DNA from: Undaria pinnatifida
Taxonomy: Eukaryota > Sar > Phaeophyceae > Laminariales > Alariaceae
Length of the DNA: 64,000 nucleotides
Assembly: GCA_012845835.1 (NCBI GenBank)
Contig: JABAKD010000025.1
Span: 16,801,976-16,865,975, forward strand
Direction: 5' to 3'
Every line of letters begins with the position of its first letter. The stretch's first letter is position 1. Positions 1 through 11,930 of this stretch are shown in pieces. The translations under genes were made by a program, and so were the position numbers. The notes beneath the pieces are model-generated. The model did not search any database. It saw nothing but the letters and a program-made list of their open reading frames with translations, and had not been told where the DNA came from.

Positions 1-600
1 CCATACATAGCATCCACGTATTATGTGCAGTTTTCCTTCTTTTCGAAACTCGCTGCTGCTTGTTGTGAGGTTGTAACCTAGATCCCAATTCGTGATCTGA
101 GAAGTTCAAGGTAGGCAGATCCCTGATCTGTGTGTTATGTACGCGCGGCCTACAGCAGTAGTAGACCATGCCCATGTTGCCGAGTGGTCGCGCCGGGTGA
201 TCTGCGTAATCCAGAGCAGCAGTTGTAGGACATATTTCCTGGCTCGGACACGTGCTAAACAGATCCTGCACAGCACATCACAACGATAGAAGAAGGGGGT
301 TGTCTAAATCGTGATCTTCCTGATGTAGTCTATGCCCTCGGCACACAGCGTACTAAATGCCAGGTATAATACATGGAATGCTAAATAGATTATAATACCA
401 GGCACGCATAACATGTTAAATAGATATACTACTGTATGTCGGTTTATACGTCAGGATATCCAGGTTGTCATGACGGAGACCGTTATTAATAGTGCAGGGC
501 ATGTCCCGGAACCGTTAACAATAATAATGGCATGATGACAACACTCAGGCACTCGTTTATAAGCACTGCTGTTATTCTCCAGCTCAATCAACTCGTGAAA
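1..600. repeat. GATC-rich repeat fragments, otherwise unassigned
   Basis: GATCTGAGAAGTTCAAGG, CAGATCCCTGATCTGTGTG and CAGATCCTGCACAGCACATC are family fragments. 470-600 shows nothing recognisable. Confidence 0.5.
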
Positions 601-627
601 ACTTTCACCCTCAGCGAGCCCTCAGCG

Positions 628-855
628 ACCTTCTGGACAAGCCGTGGTCACAGATCAGGAGTCTTCCGTTTTCCCCCCTGATGAACGTGGCTTCATTTTT
701 ATCGCGCATACATGGCGTCCAGCATTCGTTCCCGCTTTTCAGCTTGACATTGTTACGCTCGCAAAACTTCCGTCGAATTTTGAATTTTTGCTCACTCACG
801 CTCTCGTAGCGCTTTCCGCTCGTCGTCCATGTTTCCGCAAGAAAAAGTCCCTACG
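628..855. repeat. Inverted pair partner of 2185-2370
   Basis: TTCTGGACAAGCCGTGGTCA, TTTTTATCGCGCATA, TTGCTCACTCACGCTCTCG and CAAGAAAAAGTCCC recur in reverse order at 2185-2370. R1 copies lie between the arms. Confidence 0.6.
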
Positions 856-1029
856 AGCCTCGAGTGAGACGAGGGAGCTGATGAGTATGGACTCGGAGAG
901 ACTTGATTCAACCCACGACCCTGACGTCAGTAGGGACGGAATTCACCTAGTAGCTAGTACTACTGACTGCTGTAGACTTGTGCTACTCCATCGGGGACGC
1001 CGAACTCACATACATAGTATATGAATTAA

Positions 1030-1480
1030 AAGAATGGGAAATACACTTGAGCTGTGTCTGTGAGATCAACCGAAAAGGATTTTTGATCAAAACTCAGCTT
1101 TCTTTGCAAGCTGCGTGTGATACTTCGATCGAGCGTGTTTTTATGGGGTGTGTATACCCTCGTACAGGACACAGGTTGGTGACTCCCCTGCTAATACCAG
1201 GTATACAATACTACATATAGTCGATAAAGTGATGCATTTCCTTCCACAGCTGTCAGATTTTGTTCCCCTCAAAAACGGGGTTTTTTTATAGTTTCCACGC
1301 ACAGACTGACTAACATCACCCTGATGACCCTGATAGCTACACTGCAGTTCCAAGGGGAATCGCCGACCTAGACGTATCCTGAATGAGGACACACATCCCG
1401 TAATACGCACGATCGGAGTATCACACACAGCTTGCAGACATGAGTTTCGACAAAATATTTGATCTCACAGCTGGTGGAGT
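1030..1480. repeat. Two R1 copies in opposite orientation
   Basis: A plus-oriented copy (about 1030-1215) meets a minus-oriented one (about 1225-1480: CCCCTCAAAAACGGGG ... CGATCGGAGTATCACACACA). Confidence 0.65.
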
Positions 1481-1559
1481 GTATTTTTATTTTTATAATA
1501 ATATACTTGAAGTATAGACTAGACTATAAGATAAGTTGTGCCGGGTACGACTTACAGGA

Positions 1560-1850
1560 TGTACGACATACATGATAAACTGATGATGCATTTCTTCCAC
1601 ACAGCACGCAGATGTTGTCCCCCTCAAAAACGTTTTTCTTAGTTTCCGCGCACAGATTGATTAAACCCCTGACCCTGGTACGAACTACACTTTAGTTCTA
1701 AGAGGAGTTGCCGAGTTATATCCTTAGTGAGGGCACCCACAGCAGTGATACGCGCGATCGGAGTATCACACACAGCTTGCAAACATGAGTCTCGACGAAA
1801 TCTTCGATCTCACAGCTGGTGGAGTGTATTTTATTTTTATATTATGAGAA
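1560..1850 (-). repeat. R1 copy
   Basis: CCCCTCAAAAACG, CGCGCGATCGGAGTATCACA and GATCTCACAGCTGGTGGAGT match R1 reversed. Confidence 0.65.
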
Positions 1851-2434
1851 AAAAGTACAGTCTGAGATTCAAAAATGAAGTGCCTGAGGTAAGAAGTTCG
1901 GGCGTCAGTCGTCATACAGCTGAAAATAAAAAGTTGGCTTAAAATGGAATGAGCGTTTCGTACCACAGACCAGGTATAATATAGTCTAAGACTTAAAACT
2001 TGAGCTTGGAGAAACGTTCCGATTTCTCATATCATACATACGATACGAGGCCGCATCTTAACAATATCGTAAGTCTATACCGCTGTGTGAGGTGCCGCCC
2101 CGGTGGCGTATCAGGTTATTTTCGAGCCTGGTATCATATAATAGGTCAGTTTCGTGAGTTCGAGCCCCGCCGAGTGCATACTAGTATAAAATCGTTGGGA
2201 CTTTTTCTTGCGCACAAATTGACAAGTCTTGCGGAAAGCGCGAGAGCGTGAGTGAGCAACACCCGATGAAAAACGACGAGCAGTGGGATTGCTGAACCCT
2301 ATGCGCGATAAAAATTGAAACCAAGAACCAGGGGGAAGCAGGGACGACACCTGTGAACACGGCTTGTCCAGAAGCTGGAAAGTAAAAGTGTGAGAAAAAG
2401 AAGAAGAAAAAAAAGAAGGTATTATTCATAGTGG

Positions 2435-2806
2435 TGTTATAAGGCTTAGTTTGGGTGAGCTATTGGTTAACCAGTTGCAAGTGGTCAAACGGACTAATAC
2501 CCCACTAATTCCTTAACAAATGGCGTCGTCGGCAGGACCATGGGTTTTTGGGTCGTGGGTTCGATCCCCACATCCACCATAATAAACTTTTTCAGATTTT
2601 CCCATGGCGAACTTGAAAAATACTCTCCCCGGTATACCCAGGAAATGAAACGGTTTGGATGTTGACAGAGGTCCGCCGTAGATCCGGCCGACCTGCTATC
2701 CCGCCGTTTCAGGGGGGGAGAGTGTTATAAGGCTTAGTTTGGGTAAGCTATTGGTTAACCAGTTGCAAGTGGTCAAACGGACTAATACCCCACTAATTCC
2801 TTAACA
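2435..2806 (+). mobile_element. TRIM (miniature LTR retrotransposon), intact
   Basis: Two 84-bp direct repeats (2435-2518, 2723-2806) differ at one base, begin TGTTATAAGG and end CCTTAACA. A 4-bp duplication GTGG flanks the element (2431-2434, 2807-2810). Two bases after the left repeat, TGGCGTCGTCGGCAGGA has the form of a primer-binding site, and AGGGGGGGAGAG just before the right repeat is a polypurine tract. There is no coding capacity, so it is a non-autonomous TRIM. The interior has GTGGGTTCGATCCCCAC, a perfect tRNA T-arm-like hairpin. Confidence 0.88.
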
Positions 2807-2810
2807 GTGG

Positions 2811-2958
2811 GGTAAGAAGGGTGCGCCAGCTAGCGTTGGGCTGCGAAAGCAACTAAGTTAAATCGACACACGACGCGTATGAAAATACGTGGAGGTGTGG
2901 TGAGCTAAAGCTTTATTTTTCCCCATCCGCCGGACGATTAAAAAAAAAACAAGAAAAA
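2811..2958. repeat. Spacer repeat shared with 15047-15140
   Basis: AAATCGACACACGACGCG, GTGGTGAGCTAAAGC and CCATCCGCCGG match the block near 15047-15140 at most positions, so a short dispersed repeat separates the two TRIMs. Confidence 0.6.
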
Positions 2959-3317
2959 GTAATAGTCCGTTTGACCACTTGCAACAGGTTAACCAATATT
3001 TGCTCACCCAAACGAAGCCTTATAACACTCTTTCCCCCTGAAACGGCGGGATAGCAGGTCGGCCGGGCGGACATATCAATATCCAAGCGGTTTCATTTCC
3101 TGGGAATATCGGGGGGAGTATTTTTCAAGTTCGATGTGGGGACAGTCTGAAAAAGTAAATTATTGTGGACGGTGGGATTCGAACCCACGACCCAAAAAAA
3201 AATGGTCTGTCGACGACGCCATTTGTGAAGGTATTAGTGGAGTACTATTAATAGTCCATTTGACCACTTGCAAAAGGTTTACCAATAATATAGCTTACCC
3301 AAACTAAGCCTTATAAC
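2959..3317 (-). mobile_element. Related TRIM on the opposite strand, one LTR truncated
   Basis: On the minus strand the left repeat is 3224-3317 (94 bp, TGTTATAAGG ... CCTTCACA), followed by the same TGGCGTCGTCG site, the T-arm-like GTGGGTTCGAATCCCAC, a purine tract AGGGGGAAAGAG and a right repeat from 3027 that breaks off near 2960. The left repeat has extra bases including TTAATAGTACT compared with 2435. Confidence 0.8.
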
Positions 3318-3319
3318 AG

Positions 3320-4975
3320 GGGGCTATAGTAAACTCAATATAATAATGCTGTTGTTGCGGCTTCCCTGCAACCTGGCGGTGAAGCCGCTGTTGTTATTAT
3401 AGTAGATAGCGTATGGCCACCGCCCCCCAGTCACTGTGGCAAATTAAAACGCAATTGTCAACTCCGATCAATTTTGAAATGTTATTTTCGCCTCGTCTGA
3501 TTTTTTTTTGTTTTTCTCGCCGTACCGGATACTGCAGTCTGTGGCATATACTCGGATGTTTTTGCGCGTGTCGATTCCATATGTAGCCTCCTTGCACGTG
3601 GTGTGCCGGCAGTTTTTTCGACCGCTCCGGGATTTGTGACCAGGTTTTCGACTACCTCTTATTCCATCTCGGCGTCTTCCTAGTTTAACGTTTATTTTTG
3701 TCGCCCCTCCCCCAACCCTCGCCGGGGGAGATTCGGGTACTGCAGCCGCTCACATTGCGGCACAGGATTGTACCTATTGTATTATTCTCCGCAATGCATT
3801 TCCGCGCCCCCCACTTCGCCGGCGGAAATATTAATGATCACATCCCGCTCCCCAATTCTCGCTGGGGATGTAGTGGTGTAGCTATGGCAGGTATTGTGTG
3901 TGGTCCACCCGACCGCGTACAGAGCTCCACAAGCTCTTGATGGCAATAGCCACGACATTAGGAGGGAATAAAGTTGTCACGAGACACGCAGCGAACCCCC
4001 AGCGCATATATAGTCACAATACCAAACTGAAAACAATTGTCGGTGGGTGTGAAATGGGTCATGTATACCTTATTTTCCACAACTACCAAGCAGATAGAGA
4101 GACCCTTTTGGACCCAGTGAAGTCTCTCGCGTCGTTTTTTTTTGCGAATTCACAAAATGTATAGTATTTTATTGACTATCCACAGCTGTACTGATGGTAG
4201 GTGGTCCGCGCCGCGATTGTTGCGGGAAGGATTTGTTCGTCGGAAGATCGTTTTCTAAAAAACTCCCTGCGTGATCAGTAGTTCTTCGGTTCTCCGAATT
4301 CGTTTTCGCCCCCCTCCTCCCCCCCCCCCCCCTTCTCGCTGGGGGCGAGCTGTAGCCACACATCAGGGTTTTTTCCCGAATGCACCTGCCCCCCCCCCCC
4401 CCCCGACCTCTCAGTGGAAAGGTAACGACAACTCCGATGTCTGACGTTTTCGGGCCCCTTTTGAGCAGGCTTTCTTTCCTTTCCCTTTACGCTTTTCCTT
4501 CATGAGGCTTCGTAGCCTTGCCGGGTAGAAGTGTGGGAGTAGGTTTTAGAGAAGCCGCATGTCCTATTCATGTCGTACGGTACTTCGTTTGTGTTGTCCC
4601 AGACCCCGCAGACTTATGCGTGCATATATATACGGCATCAGGGTAGGCTAGTGATGCGATAATAGAAGGCCGGAAAAGGGAACAAGATGAGAGCACGGAT
4701 TCCGTATTACGTGGGAAATATTTTTCGGTTGAACGCCAGGGGTTCAAGGCGAGGCTGGACCCGAGCGCTTTAATGGCAACTTCTGCCTGTCCGCATTAAA
4801 AAGTTGGCGCGGGCGGGACCACAATAGCCATGGGGTGGGGCCACCGCTTGACACCTTTTCCATGGATGACCCGCGGCAACGCTTCAGGATCGAGGGAAAC
4901 GTGCAACCACAGCTTGCTGGCGCGCTTGTGCTACGGCGACCTGGCGGCGGGGAATATGCACGATGATGAAGCGTA
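3320..4975. other. Stretch without recognised features
   Basis: Apart from poly-C runs (4318-4333, 4389-4404) and short GC-rich patches I see no repeat family, splice-bounded exon or RNA. A short plus frame at 4863-4967 (MDDPRQRFRIEGNVQ) has no support. Confidence 0.4.
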
Positions 4976-5408
4976 GCTACCCTGTACTACAGCAGGGCCG
5001 AGAGGATGTGAGGGGGTTAAGCTGTCGGAATCTCCCCGCTGCAAGCTCTAATAGTGGGAGGGAAAGACAGTCAGCCGCTACCTGAGGTTTTCCTAGACTT
5101 TGAGGCCGCATGACGTCGTGGATCAGCATCTTGAAACGTCCAGCAATCGCACCACGTATTATACTCAATACGGCCAAGAGGACGAAAGAGAACACATGTC
5201 TATGATACTGTGCGTGAATATCACTCGCATCACATGCCGATTGCATCCCATTGAACTGCACGGCTCGAACACTCGCTTTGTGCTTGCGTGGACCTTGGAA
5301 CCCTGCTACATTCTGAGAAGTAAACATTGTGCCCTCCTGGCATGCGAGTACAGGGAACAGAATGTGAACAGAATGAGTCGTCACGCGGTTGGGTGCCGCG
5401 GATTTTTC

Positions 5409-5700
5409 TGAGCTCCTGACATGAGGAGCTCAATGTCATCCACCATCACCCGAAACATGACTTCGAAGGCATCCGTGCGCGCAATCCAACCGACACTGCT
5501 ATGCGCTAGACCTACTAATAACTCCTGTTAATAAATCCTATTAATGCAACAATAAAATATATTCGCAAAAGCATTAGTCTAGACTAGATTAGCCGGTAGT
5601 AGTTCCTGACGTGAGGAGCTCAACCGGCCGGAAAACCTTTGGCTGAAAACATGCAGCCCCCACCGTGTGATGACTCGAATACCGAGAACCCGAGGACAAA
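5409..5700. repeat. GAGGAGCTCAA repeat family copy
   Basis: GAGCTCCTGACATGAGGAGC, CCCGAAACATGACTTCGAAG and GTGAGGAGCTCAACCGG recur near 34917-35140 and, diverged, 16600-16890. Confidence 0.6.
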
Positions 5701-6844
5701 GCAGTGCCAATAATGCTACATAGAGCACGGACTGGATCCAGAGGTGGGTGAGAGTATGCCTATTAATAGTCAGCCTTTTGGGATTGTCCATAAAACCTGA
5801 GCGTCCACGCGCTTGGCGTCAGCAACCACGCCGTGGAGGGAAACACCCGCCAAACCGGGACTTGGTGACGCCACGCTCGTTCCGGCAGGCGATTAACCTC
5901 CTATTGCAGTTGTGGCCCCTCTATAGCGCCGGTTTGTGCTATTGACAGTCGGGTATACGCGCATTATAGCGACAACCGGCAGTACTCCGCATACCGCCAA
6001 TACCGGTTGTTGCCACCTGCGCCAATCGATTTCACGAGCACAACAGCGGCAACCGACACTACTCAACCGGTACGTTGGAGGGGGCAGCACTGCGTATTGG
6101 GTAAAGAGTATTCCAAAATAATACCAGGCGGTTTGTCCCCAAAAACGTGGTTGCCCTTCTGAACGGGTTCACCTGGCATTTGCGACAGGTGTGTCATTTT
6201 GAGGGCCTCATTTTTCAGCGGGTCTTGCGTCATTCGGTCGATTGTTCTGTCCTACTGTAGCTATATTTTGAAGTCTGAAGCTTCCGTGTTCTTCTCTAAC
6301 AGCGATATGCACGAACACCGAATGGTTGTTTTGTTTGTTTTTATGTTTGCTGTCGTGTTCGACAGTACGCAATACAGCTTCCATTGTTTGTTGTGCCTGT
6401 GCCAATTTTTTTTTCTTGTTACGCTGTTAATGAAATGCAGTTACCTGGTAATAAACTTAGCACTGAAAGTGGGGCTGCCCCCCCTCCTCCCTCTTCCATA
6501 GCCGCAATCTGCGGACTGAGCGCACGAACGCTGAACGATGCGGGCAAACAACCCAGTGTCGTCGACTGCTCCAACGCCCCCAACACAGTCAGCTAAACGG
6601 TGGTGCTTGAGGCTGCGCGCCAACGCTCACGCCGTTAGTGGCCAAGTGTTTCGAGTACAAAACAGCCACCGTCTCTTCACAGATGGACTCCGGGAAGACG
6701 TGGACGATAGCTTTCTCTCCGTCGGGGTCCAGTAGCGGGGCTCTATGGCGCTGGCTGGTAATACTATGTCGGGCGTTGCGGCGGGTGGCTAAGGCGTTTC
6801 AGTGAGGAGTTCGGCGGAGACGAAGCGGAAATCTTTTACACGCG

Positions 6845-7145
6845 GACGGATGAGATCCCTATTGGTCTATAGATGATCTGTGAGATCCCTATTGATCTAC
6901 AGATGATCTAGCCTTTCAGGTTAGACAGATCCTTGACCAAGATAACCTGGATGGCCTACAGATCGTGTTGCCGGGGTAGAGCCGGAAGATCTGAATGATC
7001 CAGCACACGTTTTCTGAGTTGAATCTTTAATGCACAGATCCTCCACAGTATAACATATCGACAGACGTAGGATCGGAATGATCAATATGATCTAGATTAC
7101 CTAGATCGTGATATGTTCGATGCGCGAAGCCTTTCGCCTACATAG
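6845..7145. repeat. GATC-rich repeat
   Basis: GATGATCTAGCC, GAGCCGGAAGATCTGAATGA and CTAGATTACCTAGATCGTGA resemble the 45975 block. Confidence 0.6.
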
Positions 7146-7278
7146 ATGACGTATCTCCCAAACCTTATCCGTATGATATGCAAGACAACACACCGTTTGG
7201 GATTAATTTCAAAGCCGATTTTCACCTAAACTAGGGGGGCACACGCAACGAGAATAACGATACCGTTGGATTATGTCG

Positions 7279-7387
7279 TATTACGGGGGACCATAGTAAA
7301 TAGGACCTACGGTACACACAAAAACCAATATATTTCCCTATTTTGACTAACAATATTTGGTCCTATTTACTATGGTCCCCCGTAATA
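7279..7387. mobile_element. 109-bp foldback element with perfect 29-bp arms
   Basis: The left arm (7279-7307, starting TATTACGGGGGACC) is exactly complementary to the right arm (7359-7387, ending GGTCCCCCGTAATA), with a 51-bp AT-rich spacer. The outer TA could be the target duplication of a Tc1/mariner-type MITE. Perfect arms suggest recent insertion. Confidence 0.75.
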
Positions 7388-8169
7388 GTGTCTTTTCATA
7401 AACCCGCCGCTGGGCGTTTTCATGCACTCTCTCCCCGTTGTCCAGAACAACAGCTGGGTATTCTTGCGAATGGTGTGTGATTTCGCGTGTGGTCTTCACG
7501 ATAAATCGGTCCTTTTTACCCAACGACATCGCTAGAAAACCCAGTAATGCCCAGTGTCCATGCCGATTCTTCATCCTAAAGAGACAAAAGTGTGCGGTCA
7601 CAGACGGGTTCACTCTGAACAAGGAACGTCCTAATCCAACTCAACCCAACCCAACCCAACAAAACTGTTTTTTGTTGTCATTGGGCGTTGGTGTGTATGC
7701 GTCCCAAACAGTTGTTCATCGTTATTTTTGGGGGTTCAAGTCGTCGGGTTGAACATGCATGAAAACTCGGGCGCGGGAGGCTGGATATAGGTATACTTAC
7801 AATTATCGATTTCCTGAGAGGCCTCGAGAGGCCTCCATTTTTTTCGCTGTCCACACTAATTTAAGACATTCTCCTCTCCGGACGGCTGAGCGAGCTCGGA
7901 TGCCTGAAACAGCGCTTCTCGGCGCTTCTCAGATTTTGGTCTGTTTTTTTTCAAAATTCAAGTTTAAAAGTCCTTGTTTTGGGAAGTCGAATTTGTGCTT
8001 CCTATAAGCTTTAAACTCTCCTGTTTTTTGGGCTCTCCTGTTTTTGGAAATATCACATGCTGTACCTGGACACCACCTCTTTTCGTTACTTGCGGAACGG
8101 TCCAGCTTTTCGTTTTATTTCTTCCTTCGCGTTTGTTTTGTAGTTGCACGAGGCTTTCATAATACCAGA

Positions 8170-8400
8170 GGTCCCAGCCTGATGATCTCAGCTTAGTCCA
8201 TCACATCGTCAGCTCAGCTCCGCCTAGCAACGCACAGCAGCGCTACCTCAGCAGCGCAGCGCCGTGCAGTGCCGTTTCCTGGTGTACTCTGCCGTGCGGT
8301 GCGGTACTGTGCGATGCTGTGCGGTGTTGTGTGGTTCTGTGCCGTGCTGTGCCGTGGTGAGTGCTTTGCTGTGCTTACTCTCATTGTGTTGAATCACAAT
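8170..8400. repeat. Degenerate GTGCC/GTGCT pentamer stretch
   Basis: GTGCCGTGCTGTGCGGTGTT-type sequence, like part of the 29146 units but with different flanks. Confidence 0.6.
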
Positions 8401-8439
8401 AAAAATGCCCCCCCAGCTCAGCTCAGCCCACAGCTATAT

Positions 8440-8765
8440 ACTTAGTATATTATAAGAATAAAAATACACTCCCCAGCTGTGAGATCGAAAAATTGTCGAA
8501 ACTCATCTCTGCAAGCTGTGTGTGATATTGCGATCGCGCGTGTTACGGGTTGTGTGTCCTCATTGAGGATATAGGTCGGCGAATCCCCTTGCAACTACAA
8601 GTGTAGCTATCAGGGTTAACAGGGTGGTGTTGGTCAGTCTGTGCGCGGAAACTACAAAACCCGTTTTTGAGGGGGACAAAATCTGACAGCTGCGGAAGCA
8701 AATGCATCAGTTTATCAAGTGAATCCCGTCAGTCGAATAACCGGTGAGGGGAGGGCGGAGTTTTT
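8440..8765 (+). repeat. Dispersed repeat R1, near full copy
   Basis: Starts near CCAGCTGTGAGATCGAAA, includes GCAAGCTGTGTGTGATATTG, CGATCGCGCGTG, CCTCATTGAGGATATAGGTC, CCCGTTTTTGAGGGGGACAA and ends near ATAACCGGTGAGGGGAGGGC. A partial copy follows at 8850-8935 and a poly-G run lies between. No coding capacity is visible. Confidence 0.7.
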
Positions 8766-8979
8766 AAATACGTGGGGGCCTGGGTTTGATCAAGAGGGAG
8801 GGGGGGGGGGGGGGGGGGCGCGGGGGGGGGAGGGGACATGGGCGGGGCAGCTCAATCTGTGCGTGGCAACTATAAGTCCTATCCTGTAAGTCGTACAACC
8901 AATGAAGAGAGGGCGGAGCGTTCGAGGGGGGGGGAGGGGGGGAGGGGGGCGATTTTTTTCTTTTTTTAATATAGCTTAG

Positions 8980-9445
8980 CGCAACGGCGGGCCGTGCCGT
9001 GTGGTGCTGTGCCTTGCCCTTGGGTGCGGTGTTGTTTCATGTTGCACTGTGTTTTATTTCGAACATACAGCACTACCAGGTGTATGATGCGAAGTACCAG
9101 GTATCAGGTACCGGCATGAACGTGTTTATGTGCTCGTCTTTTAGCTTTCTTCAAAGTTGATTGTCCTCTCCATATCCCTATACCCCCCCGCGCCCTGCAA
9201 ATTACACCCGCACTGCCGATGAGAATATGGCGTCGCCAACAAGCACACAGCACAGTGCACAGTAGAGGGTAATTATTGATAGCTCTGCACAAGCTCTTGG
9301 AACTATCAATTCGCAAGTCGCACCCAATCATGGGCCTCTTCTTCCTGCCCCCTTCACTTGTTATAGTTGCATGTTGCATTCTTCCTTGAGCGAGCGAAGC
9401 AGGCGGCGTCAGCCGCCCGCGGAGCGGAGCCCTTTTAAACACCTA
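8980..9445. repeat. Inverted copy of the 29146-30640 unit
   Basis: CATGGGCCTCTTCTTCCTGC, AGCTCTGCACAAGCTCTTGG and the upstream GCCGTGCCGTGTGGTGCTGT match the complement of the tandem units. Confidence 0.7.
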
Positions 9446-9461
9446 CCATATTTCCCAGGAC

Positions 9462-9660
9462 TTTTCACAGGGGGACATGACCCTACCCGCGGGTCTAGTC
9501 ACGAGGACTTCAAAATTCGGGGGTCGCGTCGGGTCGGGTCAGGAGGCATCCCAAATCTCACGGGCCGGGTCGAGTTGGGCCACGATGTTGTCAAATCACG
9601 GGCAGGATAACCACGAACCGATCCGATCCGCGAGTGATCCGACCCGTGAAACGCCCTTCT
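9462..9660. repeat. GGGTC-family element copy
   Basis: CAGGACTTTTCACAGGG at the left and GACCCGTGAAACGCCCTT at the right flank GGGTCGGGTC pentamers and AAATCTCACGGG spacers. Confidence 0.65.
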
Positions 9661-11039
9661 GTTTTTTGGCGCCGCGAATATTAAAACAAGCGCTTTTTCC
9701 GTCGCAAGCCAGACGACGTCAGCCCAGTAGTCAACCCTACGAAGACCGTGGAACTACGGTAGGAGTCCCTTTTTAGTGCCGGTTGAGTAGTGCCAGTCGC
9801 CCGCTTTAGTGCCTGTGAAATCGCTTGGCGCAGATGGGTACAACCAGTAGTGGTAGTACGCGGAGTAGTGCTAGTTTCCGCTATAGTACAGGTATGTCCG
9901 GCTGGTACATACTGGCACTGCAGAGGGACTTCTATTGTACCACCGAAATGGCAAAAACCCTGACGGCTAGATTTGTTTCGCTCCTTGAAACAGTCAACGT
10001 CCGCATTGCCGATGAAGGACATAAGACGGTATCGGTTGTAGAAAAACACGAAAAGCGCCAGCTTTGAGTAACCGATGGGTGATTGGCACTCAACTTTGCA
10101 AGCTGCGTGATACGTCAGACGGCTGTAGATGCTGGATCCATCATGGCATTCGTTCATTCATTCAGCAACATTGGTTCCACCCATCAAGACGAGAACCTCT
10201 CCCTCCCTTTGCCAACAAGCAACTCTCAACAACGAAGGTAAGCGCTAGAGCCTTCACGACGTCACCTACTACTCATCCCATTCCAATATTTACAGTAACT
10301 CCAGTATTTAGACAACAAACTCTCTCCCCCCCTTTCCCAACACGCGTCAACCAACAAAAACCCCTACCACAGCTCACGGCAAAAGCTTGTGGTGAACCCC
10401 ATTGTCAATGCGATATGTTTTCTACTCTAACTCCAAGTAGTTCGCCCCGAAAAAAAGGGGTGCAGCTGTAGAGGGGTCACGGGTCGCGACGGTACCTACT
10501 ACCTGGTACCCGCTCTGGTTCCATAACTTCGACAAACCTTTCCCGATATAGCCATTCCCTACTCAAGCCGTTTTTTTTCAACAAGCCACAACGCATGCCA
10601 CGTTAGGGGTGTATCGGATATTTTTTTGAGGGTCGTCACTTGAGTATCTATCCATACCTCACCCAAACACTGATTTTCGATAAAAAATGAAAATACAAGC
10701 CGATAAGCAATCCCACGGTCTAGAGATACAACGAGCAGCATCGCAAAACAAAAACGGTGTCCCGGCGATACTTGGTACATCCTCAGTGAAGGAGCACCAT
10801 CAGACAAACAAACACAAACCTTCTACAGTACTCCTACCGTAGCACCGTTCTACCACGAACGGGCAGACGGGGCGGGGATGGTGGAGGGGGGGAGAGGGAG
10901 GGCGATGAATCGAGAGCACCCAACCTACTAAACCCAGCAATCTCTAGCCCTAGCTCTGAAAAGTGTGAATGCTGAAGATAATCAACCCCTACTGAGACAA
11001 GATTTTAGACGATGAACACCCTCCACGCAGCAGACCAAT

Positions 11040-11240
11040 CGAATTCAATCACCCCCGATACCGATCGACAAACCAATTGACCGACCAATCGACCACCCAA
11101 TCAACCAACCAACCGATCATCCAACCAATCAACCAATCAACCAAACCGACCAACCAGTCGACCAACCAATCAATCGTGCAATCAACCAACCAACCAACCA
11201 ACCCATCATAAAATCAACAAACCTACCAAGCAACGAAACT
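11040..11240. repeat. CAAC/CAAT simple repeat
   Basis: ACCAACCAATCAACCAATC-type tetranucleotides. A related stretch with GACC and AAACC units is at 11940-12130. Confidence 0.85.
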
Positions 11241-11274
11241 ACCTACACGTAGGACAGATCAGATCCCCCTTTCA

Positions 11275-11470
11275 CTGCACAGTAGGGACCCTCAGTAGTA
11301 CCGGTTGAATAGTGCCGGTCCCGCGATAGTGCCCGTAAAATTCTTGGCACAAATCGGAATAACCTGGAGTGGCGATGTGCGGGGGAGTGCCGGTTGCCGC
11401 AATAGTGCCGGATTTTTTTGCTGGCACACTCGGGGACCACTGAGGAACATCTACTGTATACCAGGCACAC
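11275..11470. repeat. TAGTGCCGG repeat family copy
   Basis: CAGTAGGGACCCTCAGTAGT ... GGAACATCTACTG with internal TAGTGCCGGT modules and GGCACAAATCGGAATAACC. Inverted CAGTAG ends suggest a MITE. Confidence 0.6.
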
Positions 11471-11479
11471 CTGGTGGGA

Positions 11480-11930
11480 CAGATAGATCCCTGACGGACA
11501 TTATCTGTACGACCTAGATGGTGTTTGCCAGGCTGGACCTGTATGGCACCGCCCTTGTGAACGCGTTTTCTGGGTGGGATCTGTATGATGTCGCCATTGC
11601 AAATCTTATAACGGTAAATGTAGGATCTGGATTATCTACGTGTAGATTGTGGTCTGTCCGATCGGGATCTAAATTATCTAGATCGTCATCTGTTCGATCG
11701 GGCTATGTACGATAGGACTCTTGCACAAAACACCATAACGGCAAAGATAGGATCTAGATTTATCTAGATTGTGATATGTTCGATTGGAATCTGCATGATA
11801 CATGGTACGGCTATTGCATAACGACGAGTGCAGGGTCTACGAGTAGACGATCTAGATCGTGATCTATTCGACGTGTGAAACCAACCCAACCAATCTAGAT
11901 TATCTACAGTAGCTCGTGGGCTGTACGATG
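11480..11930. repeat. GATC-rich repeat
   Basis: CTAGATTATCTAGATCGTGATCTGTTCG-type sequence recurs at about 80-bp spacing. Other copies: 60-470, 6845-7145, 23585-23830 and 41150-41365. Confidence 0.6.

Noticed and set aside
2540-2580. Possible tRNA gene
   Set aside because: Only the T-arm and a B box are present; no acceptor pairing or D arm, and the sequence lies inside a TRIM.
4977-5384. 135-codon minus-strand frame ending near a CTCAG|GTAGCG donor-like site
   Set aside because: One splice-like signal only; no partner exon or edge copies seen.
9681-10157. 158-codon minus-strand frame
   Set aside because: It crosses the TAGTGCCGG and R1 repeats, has no splice signals and no conserved copy.
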